Source: Candidatus Nanopelagicales bacterium
Lineage (GTDB): Bacteria; Actinomycetota; Actinomycetes; S36-B12; UBA5976
DNA length: 56,075 bases
NCBI GenBank assembly: GCA_030157865.1
Contig: JAOATY010000015.1
Coordinates: 6,888 to 62,962, forward strand
Direction of reading: 5' to 3'
Part shown: in pieces, positions 43,972-51,900 of the stretch
Numbering within the stretch: the first letter of the stretch is position 1
Layout of the letters: the number at the start of each line of letters is the position of its first letter
Notes under the pieces: generated by a model
The model's input: only the letters and a program-made list of their open reading frames with translations
The model's database searches: none
Told to the model about the DNA's origin: nothing
Program-made: the position numbers and the translations under genes

Positions 43972-44895
43972 GTGGACACATTAATGAACGATTTACCGCT
44001 GGCGCGATTTACTGTTGATCGCTTGGCTGAATTACGTTCGAATCCACAATGGTTTGAGCAAGCCTGGGCCGCAGATAACACCAGGGTTTTAGTTCTGCAT
44101 GAACGAAGCATTCCAGTGACCGATGAACTTTCAATTGTTTGGGTGAAGCCTTGGTCGCTAAAGATGTCGCAGTCCGAAGCGCAGGAAGTTGCCTTGTTCC
44201 TTGGCGCTGATGAAGATCACACTTACATTGCAATCATGGAAGACGAAGTCGGATTAACTGACGTTAACTGGGCAAGCCTTCGCGATGTTGGTGCAGCGCT
44301 TTCAGCTAAAGATGTCGGATTGGCCACAGCAGCTATCGCACTTTCGGCTTGGCATGAAGGTCATCAATTTTGTCCTAAGTGCGGAGCGAAAACTGAAGTC
44401 GCTATGGCTGGCTGGTCTCGTAAATGCAACGTTCATGATTCTGAGCATTACCCAAGGACTGAACCAGCAATGATCGTTGCTGTTGAAGATCTTGCGGGGC
44501 GCATCTTGTTAGGTCGACGTCGCGAATGGCCAGAAGGTTGGCTTTCAACGCTTGCTGGGTTTGTTGAAGCAGGTGAGTCTTGTGAAGCAGCAGTGATTCG
44601 CGAAGTTTATGAAGAATCTGGAATTCATGTTGACCTGCAGTCGCTTAAATACATGGGTTCGCAGCCGTGGCCATTTCCGGCTTCGTTAATGCTGGCCTAT
44701 CGCGCAGTTGCGACCAGCACTGAAGTTGAAATGCATGATGAGGAAATGACAGAAGTGCAATGGTTTTCCAGAGATGAATTTGTGGCTGCCTGCACCGCCC
44801 AAACTTTAAAGCTTCCAAGTCCAGTGTCAATCGCATTTAGACTTATTCAGTCTTGGTACGGTGAAGACATACCAATGCAGTGGTGTCGTAGTTAG
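43972..44895 (+). CDS. nudC: NAD+ diphosphatase / RNA deNADding enzyme NudC
   Basis: A Nudix hydrolase of about 307 aa that cleaves NADH and can remove NAD caps from RNA. The four-Cys-type zinc region reads CPKCGAKTEV then WSRKCN (one position appears as His in the following CNVHD stretch). The Nudix box is GFVEAGESCEAAVIREVYEE, and the NudC signature SQPWPFPASLM follows. GTG 43972 is preferred; ATG 43984 is a shorter alternative and ATG 43945 a longer one. It is the first gene of a nudC-mycoredoxin-uvrD2 run, matching Rv3199c-Rv3198c order. Confidence 0.9.
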   Translation: MDTLMNDLPLARFTVDRLAELRSNPQWFEQAWAADNTRVLVLHERSIPVTDELSIVWVKPWSLKMSQSEAQEVALFLGADEDHTYIAIMEDEVGLTDVNWASLRDVGAALSAKDVGLATAAIALSAWHEGHQFCPKCGAKTEVAMAGWSRKCNVHDSEHYPRTEPAMIVAVEDLAGRILLGRRREWPEGWLSTLAGFVEAGESCEAAVIREVYEESGIHVDLQSLKYMGSQPWPFPASLMLAYRAVATSTEVEMHDEEMTEVQWFSRDEFVAACTAQTLKLPSPVSIAFRLIQSWYGEDIPMQWCRS

Positions 44896-44929
44896 TATTC
44901 AATTCTCAGTTAACGAGTTCGGAGAAATC

Positions 44930-45172
44930 ATGAGTGACAAAGTAACCATGTACAGCACCCCATGGTGCGGCTACTGCCAACGTTTGAAAGCTCAAATGGG
45001 CCGTGAAGGTATTGAGTACAACGAAGTAGACATTGAGCAGGATCCAAGCGCTGCAGATTTCGTAATGAGCGTTAACGGTGGCAATGCAGTGGTTCCAACC
45101 TTGGTTTTCCCAGGTGGCGAAACTCGAACCAATCCAAGCATTGGCGAAGTTAAATCCTTACTAGGACTGTAA
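44930..45172 (+). CDS. mrx1: mycoredoxin (Mrx1-type glutaredoxin-like)
   Basis: An 80-aa thioredoxin-fold protein with active site TPWCGYCQRLK; CGYC is the mycoredoxin form. NAVVPTLVFPGG contains the cis-Pro loop. It should reduce mycothiol mixed disulfides, which ties it to mshB elsewhere in the window. The ATG at 44930 with GGAG upstream is chosen over the in-frame ATG at 44861, which would overlap nudC. Confidence 0.93.
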   Translation: MSDKVTMYSTPWCGYCQRLKAQMGREGIEYNEVDIEQDPSAADFVMSVNGGNAVVPTLVFPGGETRTNPSIGEVKSLLGL

Positions 45173-45233
45173 ACCTGAAGATATCTGCGATGTCCCTGCC
45201 GAGACTGTCGTAGGGGCTTGGCACAATAGGGCA

Positions 45234-46922
45234 GTGCCCGACATTCTTGATGCTCTCGATGACCAGCAGCGCGCTGCGGCCGAATGCGTGTCTGGGCCGG
45301 TAGCAATTTTTGCGGGTGCTGGTACAGGTAAAACTCGAACAATTACACACAGAATTGCTCATGCCGTAGCAAGTGGCGTACATGATCCAAGCCAAACATT
45401 GGCAGTTACGTTCACCACTCGAGCTGCTGGAGAACTCAGAAACCGTCTCGGTCAACTTGGAGTCTCAGGTGTTCAGGTGCGCACTTTTCACAGCGCCGCA
45501 TTGCGACAACTTAGATTTTTCTATCCGCAATTTTTTAATTCGAGCCTGCCGGATTTAATGCCAAGTAAGTTCCGCTTTGTCGCAGATGCTGCGACTCTTT
45601 GTCGAGTTGCCAACGACAAGGATTCAATTCGGGATTTAGCCGCTGAGATCGAATGGGCAAAAGTAAATATCCTTTCCCCAGATGCATATCGCGAAAAAGC
45701 AGTTCAAGTTCGCCGCGACTTAAGTGGCGATCTGACTATCGAAAAAGTTTCGAAAGTTTTTGAGGCTTACTTAACTCGTCTTGATGAAGCGCATGCGATG
45801 GATTTTGAAGACGTGCTTTTGTTAACGACAGCCATGATGGAAAACTACCCAGAAATGGCGACTGCAGTTCGAAAGCAATATCGACACTTCACCGTCGACG
45901 AATTTCAGGACGTTAGCCCGGTTCAATTTGAATTACTAAGTCTTTGGTTAGGCGATCGTGACGATGTTTGTGTCGTTGGCGATCCAGCACAGACGATTTA
46001 TTCATTCTCTGGAGCAACCTCAAAGTATTTAATTGACTTCAAAACTCACTTTGCTCGCACTCAAGATTTTCAACTAAGTCATTCATACCGAAGCACTGAA
46101 CCAATCGTTGCGGTAGCAAATCAAGTTCTTGCAAAAGACGCCACCAGCCCAGTTCGACTTGTCTCGCAACGAGGTAAGGGGCCAGATGTTTCGTTGACTG
46201 CTTATGCCAATGACGAAGAGGAAGCCAAGATAATCGGCACCCAAATTTTAGAACTGATCGCAAAGGGAATTGCGCCACGCGATATTGCGGTTCTGTATCG
46301 CATCAATAGTCAGTCCGAAATTTTTGAAGCGGAGTTAAGCGCTCTTGGTGTGCCAATTTCGCTTCGCGGTGCGGAACGTTTCTTTGAGCGCGCTGAAGTT
46401 AAGAATGCGCTATTGAATTTACGTGCCGGCCTACATGTAACTGGAACTAAAGCCATGGCTGAAACGGTTCGAGATATCTTGAGCTCGGTTGGATGGCGAG
46501 CGCAGGCTCCAGACAGTGGCCGAGCAGCTCGAGAAACTTGGGAATCCTTGAACACCATCGTTGATCTAGCTGATGAACTACAAGTTAAAGATCCAGCGGC
46601 CCAACTTCCAGACTTTGTGAAGTCTCTGGATTTGAGAAGTGAAATGGAATTCGCGCCAAGTGCCAATGCCGTGACCCTGGCGTCGATTCACGCGGCTAAA
46701 GGCTTGGAATGGGATGCAGTTTTCGTTGTGGGTGTCAGTGAGGGACTACTTCCAATATCGCACGCTTCTACGGCTGCTGAATTCAATGAAGAACGCAGGT
46801 TGTTGTACGTTGCAATGACCCGAGCAAAGACACACTTGAATATCTCGTGGGCTAAATCTCGCCACACAGATGGCAAGGGATATCGCGAACAATCAACGCT
46901 GTTGCGCGACTTAAAGTTCTAA
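45234..46922 (+). CDS. uvrD2: UvrD2-like SF1A helicase, C-terminally short
   Basis: A 562-aa helicase with Walker A GAGTGKT (28-34), VDEFQDVSPVQ, VGDPAQTIYSFSGA, LSHSYRS, SIHAAKGLEWD and LLYVAMTRA, so the motor is complete. It stops about 30 residues after the last helicase motif. The mycobacterial UvrD2 (about 700 aa) continues into a tetracysteine segment and an HRDC domain, both absent here. The start is GTG. Place after mycoredoxin and before the ABC1 gene matches uvrD2. It converges with that gene with a 4-nt overlap. Confidence 0.88.
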   Translation: MPDILDALDDQQRAAAECVSGPVAIFAGAGTGKTRTITHRIAHAVASGVHDPSQTLAVTFTTRAAGELRNRLGQLGVSGVQVRTFHSAALRQLRFFYPQFFNSSLPDLMPSKFRFVADAATLCRVANDKDSIRDLAAEIEWAKVNILSPDAYREKAVQVRRDLSGDLTIEKVSKVFEAYLTRLDEAHAMDFEDVLLLTTAMMENYPEMATAVRKQYRHFTVDEFQDVSPVQFELLSLWLGDRDDVCVVGDPAQTIYSFSGATSKYLIDFKTHFARTQDFQLSHSYRSTEPIVAVANQVLAKDATSPVRLVSQRGKGPDVSLTAYANDEEEAKIIGTQILELIAKGIAPRDIAVLYRINSQSEIFEAELSALGVPISLRGAERFFERAEVKNALLNLRAGLHVTGTKAMAETVRDILSSVGWRAQAPDSGRAARETWESLNTIVDLADELQVKDPAAQLPDFVKSLDLRSEMEFAPSANAVTLASIHAAKGLEWDAVFVVGVSEGLLPISHASTAAEFNEERRLLYVAMTRAKTHLNISWAKSRHTDGKGYREQSTLLRDLKF

Positions 46923-48241
46923 CTCTTAACTTCCTCAGCAAAACCTGGAACCCACTGCGCGAACTCATCGCGAACCGAGAACTCAGATTCCAGCTGACAC
47001 AGCACGCCAATACTGCCAAGCCAAACTCGATGAATCATTACGTAGTTCGGCGGCAAGTTAATCTTCATGCCAATTGACCAGTCCGCATTGCGTGGGTCAC
47101 TTGTACGTTCGAACTGTTCCCGAATCCAGTCACGACTGTGCTTGAACACTGGTACTTGAGCAGGTTCAGTGAACGGACCTAGGTAATCAAGTAGCGACTG
47201 CGGATCCAGTTCAATACCAGGACGGATAAATCCTTCTTCGCGCAAACCAGCAACAACGGATTCAGAGTCTCCAACCAGCGCAATCTTTAGCAGCGTTCCC
47301 ATTGCAGGTGGTAATCCATCAGGAAGATCTGCAGTTGCTCCAAAATCTAGAATTGCGAGTCTGCCATCAGGCATGACTTTAAAGTTTCCAGGATGCGGAT
47401 CTGCGTGAAGCAATCCGACTTGGCTAGGTCCAGACAGCAAGAACCTCAAATACATCTTTCCAAAGTGATCGCGTTCTTCTTGAGTTCCAGATTCAATTAG
47501 TCGAGCAAGAGATTTGCCTTCGACCCACTCGGTCACAATCACATTTTCGGCAGCTGCCAAAACATGCGGAATGAAGTAATCCGGATGACCATCAAAACCA
47601 ACCGCAAACTTTCGCTGAATTTTCGATTCATGTAAGTAATCAAGTTCTTCGGCAACACAATCGGTAAGCTCGCGCAAAATTGCTCGAACATCAATGCCAG
47701 GGAAGAAGCCCGCAAACAATCTGCCAAAGCGAGAAAGCTGTTGCAGGTCTGCAAGTAGCGCGCCTGATGCTCCTGGGTACTGAATTTTCACAGCAACATC
47801 GCGGCCATCATGCCAAACTGCGCGATGGACTTGTCCGATTGAGGCAGCGGCAGTTGGTTCGTCATCGAATGATGCAAAGCGGTCACGCCAGTTTTCGCCG
47901 AGTGACTCCTCTAGAACTTGGTGGACAGATTCGATCGGCATTGGTGGCGCAGAGTCTTGAAGTTTTGTTAGTGATTCTCGATAAGGCCCGGCGACATCAT
48001 CTGGAAGTACGGATTCAAAGACGCTCAGCGCCTGTCCCAGCTTCATAGCGCCACCCTTTAGCTCGCCAAGGACGCTGAAGATCTGTTCGGCGGTCTTGGC
48101 CTGTGCTTGGGCTGTGGCGTCCTGAGCAGACATTCCGCCGAGGCGTTTACCCAGGCCTACTGCGCGACGGCCAGCATGGCGAATCGGCAAGGATGCAATT
48201 CGCGCACTTCTGGTTAGGCCACTTTGGGATAAATCGCTCAC
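46919..48241 (-). CDS. ABC1/UbiB family atypical kinase
   Basis: A 440-aa protein of the ABC1/ADCK/UbiB family. The family KxGQ helix reads GGAMKLGQALS, the Ala-rich nucleotide loop AAASIGQVHRA, the lysine strand VAVKIQYPG, and the catalytic region LHADPHPGNF and AILDFGATA. Such proteins are membrane-linked ATPases associated with quinone or lipid metabolism. Counterpart of Rv3197. The start is GTG, 9 bp after the stop of the ThiF-like gene, so the two form an operon. Confidence 0.9.
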   Translation of the reverse strand: MSDLSQSGLTRSARIASLPIRHAGRRAVGLGKRLGGMSAQDATAQAQAKTAEQIFSVLGELKGGAMKLGQALSVFESVLPDDVAGPYRESLTKLQDSAPPMPIESVHQVLEESLGENWRDRFASFDDEPTAAASIGQVHRAVWHDGRDVAVKIQYPGASGALLADLQQLSRFGRLFAGFFPGIDVRAILRELTDCVAEELDYLHESKIQRKFAVGFDGHPDYFIPHVLAAAENVIVTEWVEGKSLARLIESGTQEERDHFGKMYLRFLLSGPSQVGLLHADPHPGNFKVMPDGRLAILDFGATADLPDGLPPAMGTLLKIALVGDSESVVAGLREEGFIRPGIELDPQSLLDYLGPFTEPAQVPVFKHSRDWIREQFERTSDPRNADWSIGMKINLPPNYVMIHRVWLGSIGVLCQLESEFSVRDEFAQWVPGFAEEVKS

Positions 48242-48250
48242 ACCTAATTG

Positions 48251-49294
48251 TCAGGCAGTTAAGTCCCATCGGCATCCGCAGGAAGGATGAAAGAAGGTGG
48301 GATACATCTCACCGGAATCAGCATCTCTGCTCAACTTAAGGAGATGAGGCTCCGATATTTGGCTGCCATCTACCCAGGAACAAACTCTCTGAACGACTTC
48401 TAAGGCAGTTCTCAGAATCAGTGAAATCGAAGCACTATCAACAACTGGGTTCTGTGAAATCTGAAGATCAATTAACGGCCATTGCGAATCTTGATCGCAT
48501 CTGTGCAGATGAAGGCATCGCAAACAAGGTGCCTTACCTGGATGAATCACAGAGCTAACTAATCCAGCCCCAGAACTAGTTGTCGCAAACATGTGTGGAG
48601 TGTCCGTTGCCACAAACTGATCCGCACTGATTGCAGAAATCCAAGGAAAGTCTGCCCGTTGATCTGGCAGCAATATTTCAATGCGTTTGTTTGATTTGTA
48701 GCGAAGTTCGTTTTTGTGCGAAGCAGCACCACGAATCATTCGTTCAATCAAGCTCTTTGCCGCTGTATCTCGCCGGATTCCGATGTCTAGCCGTGAGGCG
48801 CCCCAAGGAGTTAGGTCAGATTCACTGACGATGGCTGAATCATGAACTGTGATGTTTGGAAAACCAGCACTAGCCATCAAGAGGCAAACCGTCATGCCAA
48901 GTCGGCCGGCACCTTGGATTGAAATCTCGCACCCAATTCGCTGCTTGATCGCCTCCAAGTCACCAAAAGTTTCCCGGGAAAGGTTCAATCGTTGGATTTC
49001 ACTTACCGGATTTTGGTGGTCATAGGTGATTGCGACGGGTCCTGGTTCCACTAAGCCAAGTTCAACTAATTGGTTTAAGAAATTTTCACTTGATTGAAAG
49101 TTGTGGCCAGCGGATTCCAATTGGCCACAAATTTCAAAAACAGAATGCGCTCCATCAAGAAGCTTTCCAATGATTTGGCCAACCTTTTGATCAATAACTA
49201 TTGCTGAATCCGGATCAACACCAATTTGAACTTGCGAATTGCCACGCTCATAAAGCCGCACACCAGGCGCGAGTTTGGGATTAGAAATTTTCAT
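48251..49294 (-). CDS. ThiF-like adenylyltransferase-fold protein (TOMM-cyclodehydratase-like N-domain)
   Basis: A 347-aa protein. The N-terminal part (about 1-100) resembles the winged-helix leader-binding region of azole-forming cyclodehydratases; the centre has a Rossmann SIQGAGRLGMTVCLLMASAG with a following VHD. Two zinc Cys pairs are visible (PCLRCLHLHRC and SCGCRW). No peptide precursor or YcaO partner is nearby. It is a conserved neighbour of ABC1/uvrD2 in actinobacteria. ATG 49294 is chosen because homologs begin near KLAPGVRLY. The upstream extension to 49474 has no family similarity and would cover the DnaA-like boxes. Confidence 0.7.
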   Translation of the reverse strand: MKISNPKLAPGVRLYERGNSQVQIGVDPDSAIVIDQKVGQIIGKLLDGAHSVFEICGQLESAGHNFQSSENFLNQLVELGLVEPGPVAITYDHQNPVSEIQRLNLSRETFGDLEAIKQRIGCEISIQGAGRLGMTVCLLMASAGFPNITVHDSAIVSESDLTPWGASRLDIGIRRDTAAKSLIERMIRGAASHKNELRYKSNKRIEILLPDQRADFPWISAISADQFVATDTPHMFATTSSGAGLVSSVIHPGKAPCLRCLHLHRCDQDSQWPLIDLQISQNPVVDSASISLILRTALEVVQRVCSWVDGSQISEPHLLKLSRDADSGEMYPTFFHPSCGCRWDLTA

Positions 49295-49432
49295 TTCTGA
49301 ATCTTGCTGAACCCAACTTGTGTAAGAAGATGACCTTCCACAAAGCGTTTGTGTTACTTTCCGCGACAGTTTTTTGATCGATAAATAGCTCTTCAAAAAT
49401 AGTGAAAACTTCCAAGTTAGACATTTGCCCCA

Positions 49433-49591
49433 TGGGGATAAAACTTTTTTCTTTCCACATTCCGTGGACAACATAATGCCTGATGAAAGTGGATATTCAC
49501 AGGGTCACAATCGTTTTGTCCCCAAGTTGTTCACTAGTAATCCCCAGGTATATCGGCATCTATCCCCAGTTAGTCCCCAGCCTTGTCCACA
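49433..49591. other. cluster of DnaA-box-like 9-mers, partly phased at 11 bp
   Basis: Nine-mers close to TTGTCCACA/TTATCCACA occur at 49433 (-), 49451 (+), 49463 (-), 49488 (-), 49493 (+), 49516 (+), 49527 (+), 49538 (+), 49560 (+), 49571 (+) and 49583 (+). The last is a perfect TTGTCCACA; 49433, 49463 and 49516 match 8 of 9. From 49516 the plus-strand boxes step by 11, 11, 22, 11 and 12 bp with 2-3 nt gaps. An AT-rich stretch (49592-49620) follows. This fits a DnaA oligomerisation array: an origin, a titration site or a regulatory site. Confidence 0.6.
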
Positions 49592-49656
49592 GCAAAATTC
49601 AATACTTGTTAATTCACGTTGCATTAGTGCGTTACTTGCGCGTAAGTTTCACGAGT

Positions 49657-49730
49657 TGAAGCTCTCGAGATAACGAGCCGACATTCGCAAGGGGAAGGCG
49701 AATGTTCGAGCACGCGGCTCGAGAGCTTCA
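49657..49730. repeat. large nested dyad upstream of the metallopeptidase gene
   Basis: Perfect 13-bp outer arms TGAAGCTCTCGAG (49657-49669) and CTCGAGAGCTTCA (49718-49730) enclose an inner 8-bp stem ACATTCGC/GCGAATGT (49681-49688 and 49698-49705) with a purine loop AAGGGGAAG. CGAGCCG (49674-49680) and CGGCTCG (49715-49721) give an alternative pairing. Could be a structured RNA, a cruciform or a protein-binding dyad. It does not fold as a tRNA. Confidence 0.7.
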
Positions 49731-49753
49731 TCATTTTCGGCAGACCTCTGGAC

Positions 49754-49759
49754 TAGCCT
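49754..49759 (+). promoter_or_regulatory. -10-like hexamer, leaderless start of the metallopeptidase gene
   Basis: TAGCCT is 7 nt before the GTG at 49767. The nearby ATG at 49762 runs straight into a stop. Confidence 0.45.
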
Positions 49760-49766
49760 GAATGCT

Positions 49767-50390
49767 GTGACCGGACAAAATCAGCCATCGCTATTCGATT
49801 CTGGCGACGACTTTTCTGTCCCCGAAGTGGATTCCGCTGATGCTGGGGAATTTGTCTATAAGCGAACTGATTTATCTAAAGTCGAAATTAAACGCAGTAA
49901 GCGAGCAAAACGGAACGTAACTGCTTATCGCGATAACGACAAAACAGTTGTCACCGTTCCCACCAGAATGGCAAAGCGCGACATCGATGCATACGTTACC
50001 GAGTTAGTTAATCGGCTAGATGATCGTGACGAGCGAACCAGTTCCCAAGAATCATTGGAACAGCGTGCTCGGGTCCTTTCAAAGAAATATCTAGGGCAAG
50101 ATCTTTTTGAAACTCATAAGGTGCCCGTAAAGATTCGTTGGGTGACCAATCAAAATTCGCGCTGGGGCTCTTGCACTCCCGATGAAGGCACTATCCGCCT
50201 GTCACATCGGATGCAGCGAATGCCGAGTTATGTAATTGATTCAGTGATTGTTCACGAGCTGATTCACTTGCTTGTTACAGACCACAGTCCGGCATTTTAT
50301 GAATTTATGAATAAGTATCCGCAACATGAAAAAGCGAAAGCGTATCTAGATGGCTATTCTCATGCGCAGCAATATTTCAAGCCGGAATAG
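49767..50390 (+). CDS. YgjP/SprT-like zinc metallopeptidase (M48-type annotation)
   Basis: A 207-aa soluble protein. NQNSRWGSCTPDEGTIRLSH precedes the zinc site HELIH (163-167) with a third His at 173 (TDHSPAFYE). This is the pattern of the YgjP/DUF45 metallopeptidases. The first 60 residues are polar and variable; the substrate is unknown. The start is GTG. It is separated from the ThiF-like gene by 472 bp that hold the DnaA-box-like array and dyad, so its promoter may respond to whatever binds there. Confidence 0.88.
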   Translation: MTGQNQPSLFDSGDDFSVPEVDSADAGEFVYKRTDLSKVEIKRSKRAKRNVTAYRDNDKTVVTVPTRMAKRDIDAYVTELVNRLDDRDERTSSQESLEQRARVLSKKYLGQDLFETHKVPVKIRWVTNQNSRWGSCTPDEGTIRLSHRMQRMPSYVIDSVIVHELIHLLVTDHSPAFYEFMNKYPQHEKAKAYLDGYSHAQQYFKPE

Positions 50391-50410
50391 TCTTCGTTAA
50401 AGCCTTCGAT

Positions 50411-51745
50411 TTAAGAATTGTTCTCTGGATCTTCTTTTGAGGATTCAATCGCCTTGTTAAGTTCCGCCATTAGGTCCTCAGTTCCAGTCGAAAGAAATGC
50501 ATCGATGTCGTCTATGTCTGAGTCTCTAGGAAGCAAGTCAGGGTGAGACCACAGTGCATCTCGGGCTGCTAAGCCTTGGGTGTCTGCAAGTCGCTGCCAT
50601 AAGGCCGCAGCTTCACGCATTCGACGCGGACGCATCTCAAGGCCGATTAATCCGCCAAAGACTTTCTCTGCAGGACCACCTTCTGCTCGGCGACGTCGAA
50701 ACACTTCCTCGAGCGCGCTAGCACTTTGTAGGCGAGTGCCAGCGGCCTGAGTAACGACGACCGTGACCCAGCCTTCAATCAGTGCCAATAGAAGCTCGAT
50801 GCGAGTTAGTGCAGCAACCTGCTCTGGGGTTTGAGTTGGTTCAAACAGGGATGAGGTCATCATGCTGTTGATGCTGTCTGGATTGGTTGGATCAATCTGA
50901 GTCATCGCTTCTTCGATCGCACTGGTGTCGATCTTCACGCCACGGGCATAGTCCGAAATTGCTGCCATCAATTGAGACTGAATCCAAGGAGCTGCCGTAA
51001 ACAATCTTTGGTGGGCGAGTTCGCGAAGTGTTATGTAGAGCCTGGCTTCAGACTCATCAATTGATAAGCCCTTAATGAATTCATTAGCATTCGAAATCAC
51101 TAAACCTGGCTTACCGGATGCATTCAATGGAATGCCAACATCGGAGTTACTCAAAACTTCGGTAGTCATCTGTCCAAGTGCCTGGCCAAACTGTGTGCCA
51201 AACATCGTTGCTCCCATAGATTTGGCCATGGCCATGAGAGGTCCGGTGATTGCTGCAAAGTCAGGAGATGCCAAAGTTTCCCGCAGATTTGCAGCGACCT
51301 CGTCAGGAAGACTTGAGAGCAACTCTTCAGGAATATTCAGAGCACCAGCATCGTTACCTGAAGGCAGCATGCCAGTCATTACACCTGCCATGGCATCGGC
51401 AACTGGCTGCACAACTACTTTCCAGGAATCAAAAGTCGATGCAAGCCATTGCGTGCGAGTTACGCCATTGATGGTGTGACCAGCACTTGGAATCGTGGTT
51501 GCATCATTGAGCCACAAATCGGCTAGGTCGGCAGCAGCGCGCAGTTTTTCATTATCGGATTCATTGATTGAGGGGTCGCCAGCTTTTTTCAGAGCCTGAT
51601 CCGAAGCGGTGTGAGCACTGGTCCAGTTAACAGAGCCACCCGATGGATCGCCGCCGTTACGAAGCATGCGACCCATGTTTTCGAGCATGTCGGCCAGCTC
51701 GTTGTTATCGTCGCCACCTGGTGCAAATCCGAACGGAATACTCAT
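50411..51745 (-). CDS. DUF2342 zinc-dependent metalloprotease-like protein
   Basis: A 444-aa protein of the DUF2342/hydrolase TIGR03624 group. SIPFGFAPGG at the N-terminus, a Gly-rich helix with FGTQFGQALGQM and the segment RELAHQRLFTAAPW match the family. At the presumed zinc site the sequence reads RELAH in place of HExxH, so hydrolytic activity is doubtful. ATG 51745 is chosen over 51790 because a good promoter (TTGACA at 51795-51790, TACTTA at 51771-51766) overlaps the longer reading. It is the counterpart of Rv3195. Confidence 0.85.
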   Translation of the reverse strand: MSIPFGFAPGGDDNNELADMLENMGRMLRNGGDPSGGSVNWTSAHTASDQALKKAGDPSINESDNEKLRAAADLADLWLNDATTIPSAGHTINGVTRTQWLASTFDSWKVVVQPVADAMAGVMTGMLPSGNDAGALNIPEELLSSLPDEVAANLRETLASPDFAAITGPLMAMAKSMGATMFGTQFGQALGQMTTEVLSNSDVGIPLNASGKPGLVISNANEFIKGLSIDESEARLYITLRELAHQRLFTAAPWIQSQLMAAISDYARGVKIDTSAIEEAMTQIDPTNPDSINSMMTSSLFEPTQTPEQVAALTRIELLLALIEGWVTVVVTQAAGTRLQSASALEEVFRRRRAEGGPAEKVFGGLIGLEMRPRRMREAAALWQRLADTQGLAARDALWSHPDLLPRDSDIDDIDAFLSTGTEDLMAELNKAIESSKEDPENNS

Positions 51746-51765
51746 AACGCCTACTTTTCTGGTCT

Positions 51766-51795
51766 TAAGTAGTTTTAAGGTTATGCCCATGTCAA
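51766..51795 (-). promoter_or_regulatory. sigma70-type promoter of the DUF2342 gene
   Basis: On the minus strand TTGACA (51795-51790) is followed after 18 nt by TACTTA (51771-51766), about 20 nt before the ATG at 51745. This is the clearest two-box promoter in the window. Confidence 0.5.
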
Positions 51796-51900
51796 CGTTT
51801 CGTTAATCATTTTTGCTATTGCTATGGGCGAACAAAACTTTAAATGTTTTCACGTACGCTGTAATCCTTAAGGCTTTGGACTTCAGGGAAGGGCTAGCAA

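Noticed and set aside
49645-49661. Possible parS site (GTTTCACGAGTTGAA)
   Set aside because: Only the left half matches the parS consensus; the right half differs at most positions, and no parAB genes are nearby.
49425-49673. Short reading frame or a whiB gene in the gap before the metallopeptidase
   Set aside because: No WhiB cysteine pattern is present and the open frame has no family similarity; it lies over the DnaA-box-like array.
49657-49730. tRNA gene
   Set aside because: The outer 13-bp stem, the lack of an anticodon arm and the absence of a T-loop in the right place do not fit a cloverleaf.
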